From the NCBI GenBank assembly GCA_015655535.1, contig JAATEW010000449.1, forward strand, positions 1 through 5,590: 5,590 nt of DNA. The letters are read 5' to 3'. Positions 5,108-5,590 of this stretch are shown here, in pieces. The notes under the pieces are model-generated. The model saw only the letters and a program-made list of their open reading frames with translations. It ran no database searches and was not told the origin of the DNA. Made by a program: the position numbers and the translations under genes. The DNA is from Hyphomicrobiales bacterium. Lineage in GTDB: Bacteria; Pseudomonadota; Alphaproteobacteria; Rhizobiales; Beijerinckiaceae. Numbering within the stretch: the stretch's first letter is position 1; each line of letters opens with the position of its first letter.

Positions 5108-5590
5108 ATGTCGCGCCGCGAGAACCTGAAACCTTCATTTTTGCCGATGCCGGGCACCCCGCCCGTCGAATGGCGGATTTCGGAGGGTCTGATCGATTAC
5201 GCCCAGGCCGTCGCCGAAATGGAGGCGCGAGTGGAGGCTATCGCGGCCGGAACCGCGCCCGAACAGGTCTGGCTTCTCGAACATCCGCCGCTTTATACGG
5301 CGGGCACCTCGGCCAAGGACGGCGATCTGAAAGAGGCACGCTTTCCCGTTCATAAGACGGGCCGCGGCGGCCAATTCACCTATCACGGCCCCGGCCAGCG
5401 CGTTGCTTATGTGATGCTCGACCTGAAGCGCCGCAGGCAGGACGTGCGCGCCTTTGTCGCCGCGCTGGAAAGCTGGATCATCGCGACGCTTGCCGCCTTC
5501 AACATAAAAGGCGAGCGGCGCGAGGACCGCGTCGGCGTCTGGGTCAAGCGGCCGGAGAAAGCCAAAGGCCTAGACGGCGAGAGCGCCGAG
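5108..5590 (+). CDS. lipB: Octanoyltransferase LipB, N-terminal part (partial at the right edge)
   Basis: LipB moves octanoyl groups from acyl carrier protein onto lipoyl domains in the cytoplasm, the first step of lipoate cofactor assembly. The 161 codons present include the family stretches VEWRISEGLIDYAQAV (residues 20-35), the substrate-site motif VWLLEHPPLYTAGTSA and RGGQFTYHGPGQRVAYVMLDL. The end shown (REDRVGVWV...) leads toward the catalytic Lys and Cys, which lie beyond the window, so activity cannot be judged here. ATG 5108 has GGA 8 nt upstream; Met14 (5147) is a possible later start just before the conserved VEWR. The frame is open to the last base. It is divergent from tRNA-Leu across 142 bp. 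Confidence 0.95.
   Translation, partial: MSRRENLKPSFLPMPGTPPVEWRISEGLIDYAQAVAEMEARVEAIAAGTAPEQVWLLEHPPLYTAGTSAKDGDLKEARFPVHKTGRGGQFTYHGPGQRVAYVMLDLKRRRQDVRAFVAALESWIIATLAAFNIKGERREDRVGVWVKRPEKAKGLDGESAE

Overview
The window reads as chromosomal DNA of a GC-rich alphaproteobacterium, probably of the order Hyphomicrobiales and perhaps near the Beijerinckiaceae/Methylocystaceae. That placement rests on protein style (the Crp/Fnr regulator with a TTRSRVSFFMNKFR recognition helix, the alphaproteobacterial style of LipB, the DUF900 lipoprotein) and on composition. It is inference and was not checked against any database.

Layout, left to right. (1) Bases 1-102 are the last 33 codons of an IS5-family transposase, so an insertion sequence lies mostly outside the left edge and ends just before the next gene. 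(2) On the minus strand, a probable two-gene operon encodes pyroglutamyl-peptidase I (pcp, 1560 to 871) followed 3 bp later by a TerC-family membrane protein (867 to 124). (3) Divergent from pcp is a plus-strand lipoprotein with an alpha/beta-hydrolase (DUF900-type) domain and an apparently complete Ser-Asp-His triad. (4) It converges on a minus-strand Crp/Fnr-family regulator; a hairpin with an oligo-U tract (2860-2882) sits between them and terminates the regulator transcript. (5) A 418-bp stretch (3560-3977), strikingly AT-rich in its middle, separates the regulator from a divergent plus-strand transglutaminase-like protein. It holds candidate promoter elements, an inverted repeat and a long structured leader. 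(6) A minus-strand tRNA-Leu (anticodon GAG) with encoded CCA follows. (7) The window ends inside lipB (octanoyltransferase), on the plus strand from 5108 and cut off by the right edge.

The genes are mostly independent housekeeping or accessory units and do not form one system. I see no CRISPR array, toxin-antitoxin pair, phage module or defence cassette. The points most worth a second look are the transglutaminase homologue with Ser where the catalytic His is expected, the CxxxC cysteines in the effector-binding part of the Crp/Fnr protein, and the AT-rich regulatory region between these two genes with its GGAAC-N16-NGTT motifs.
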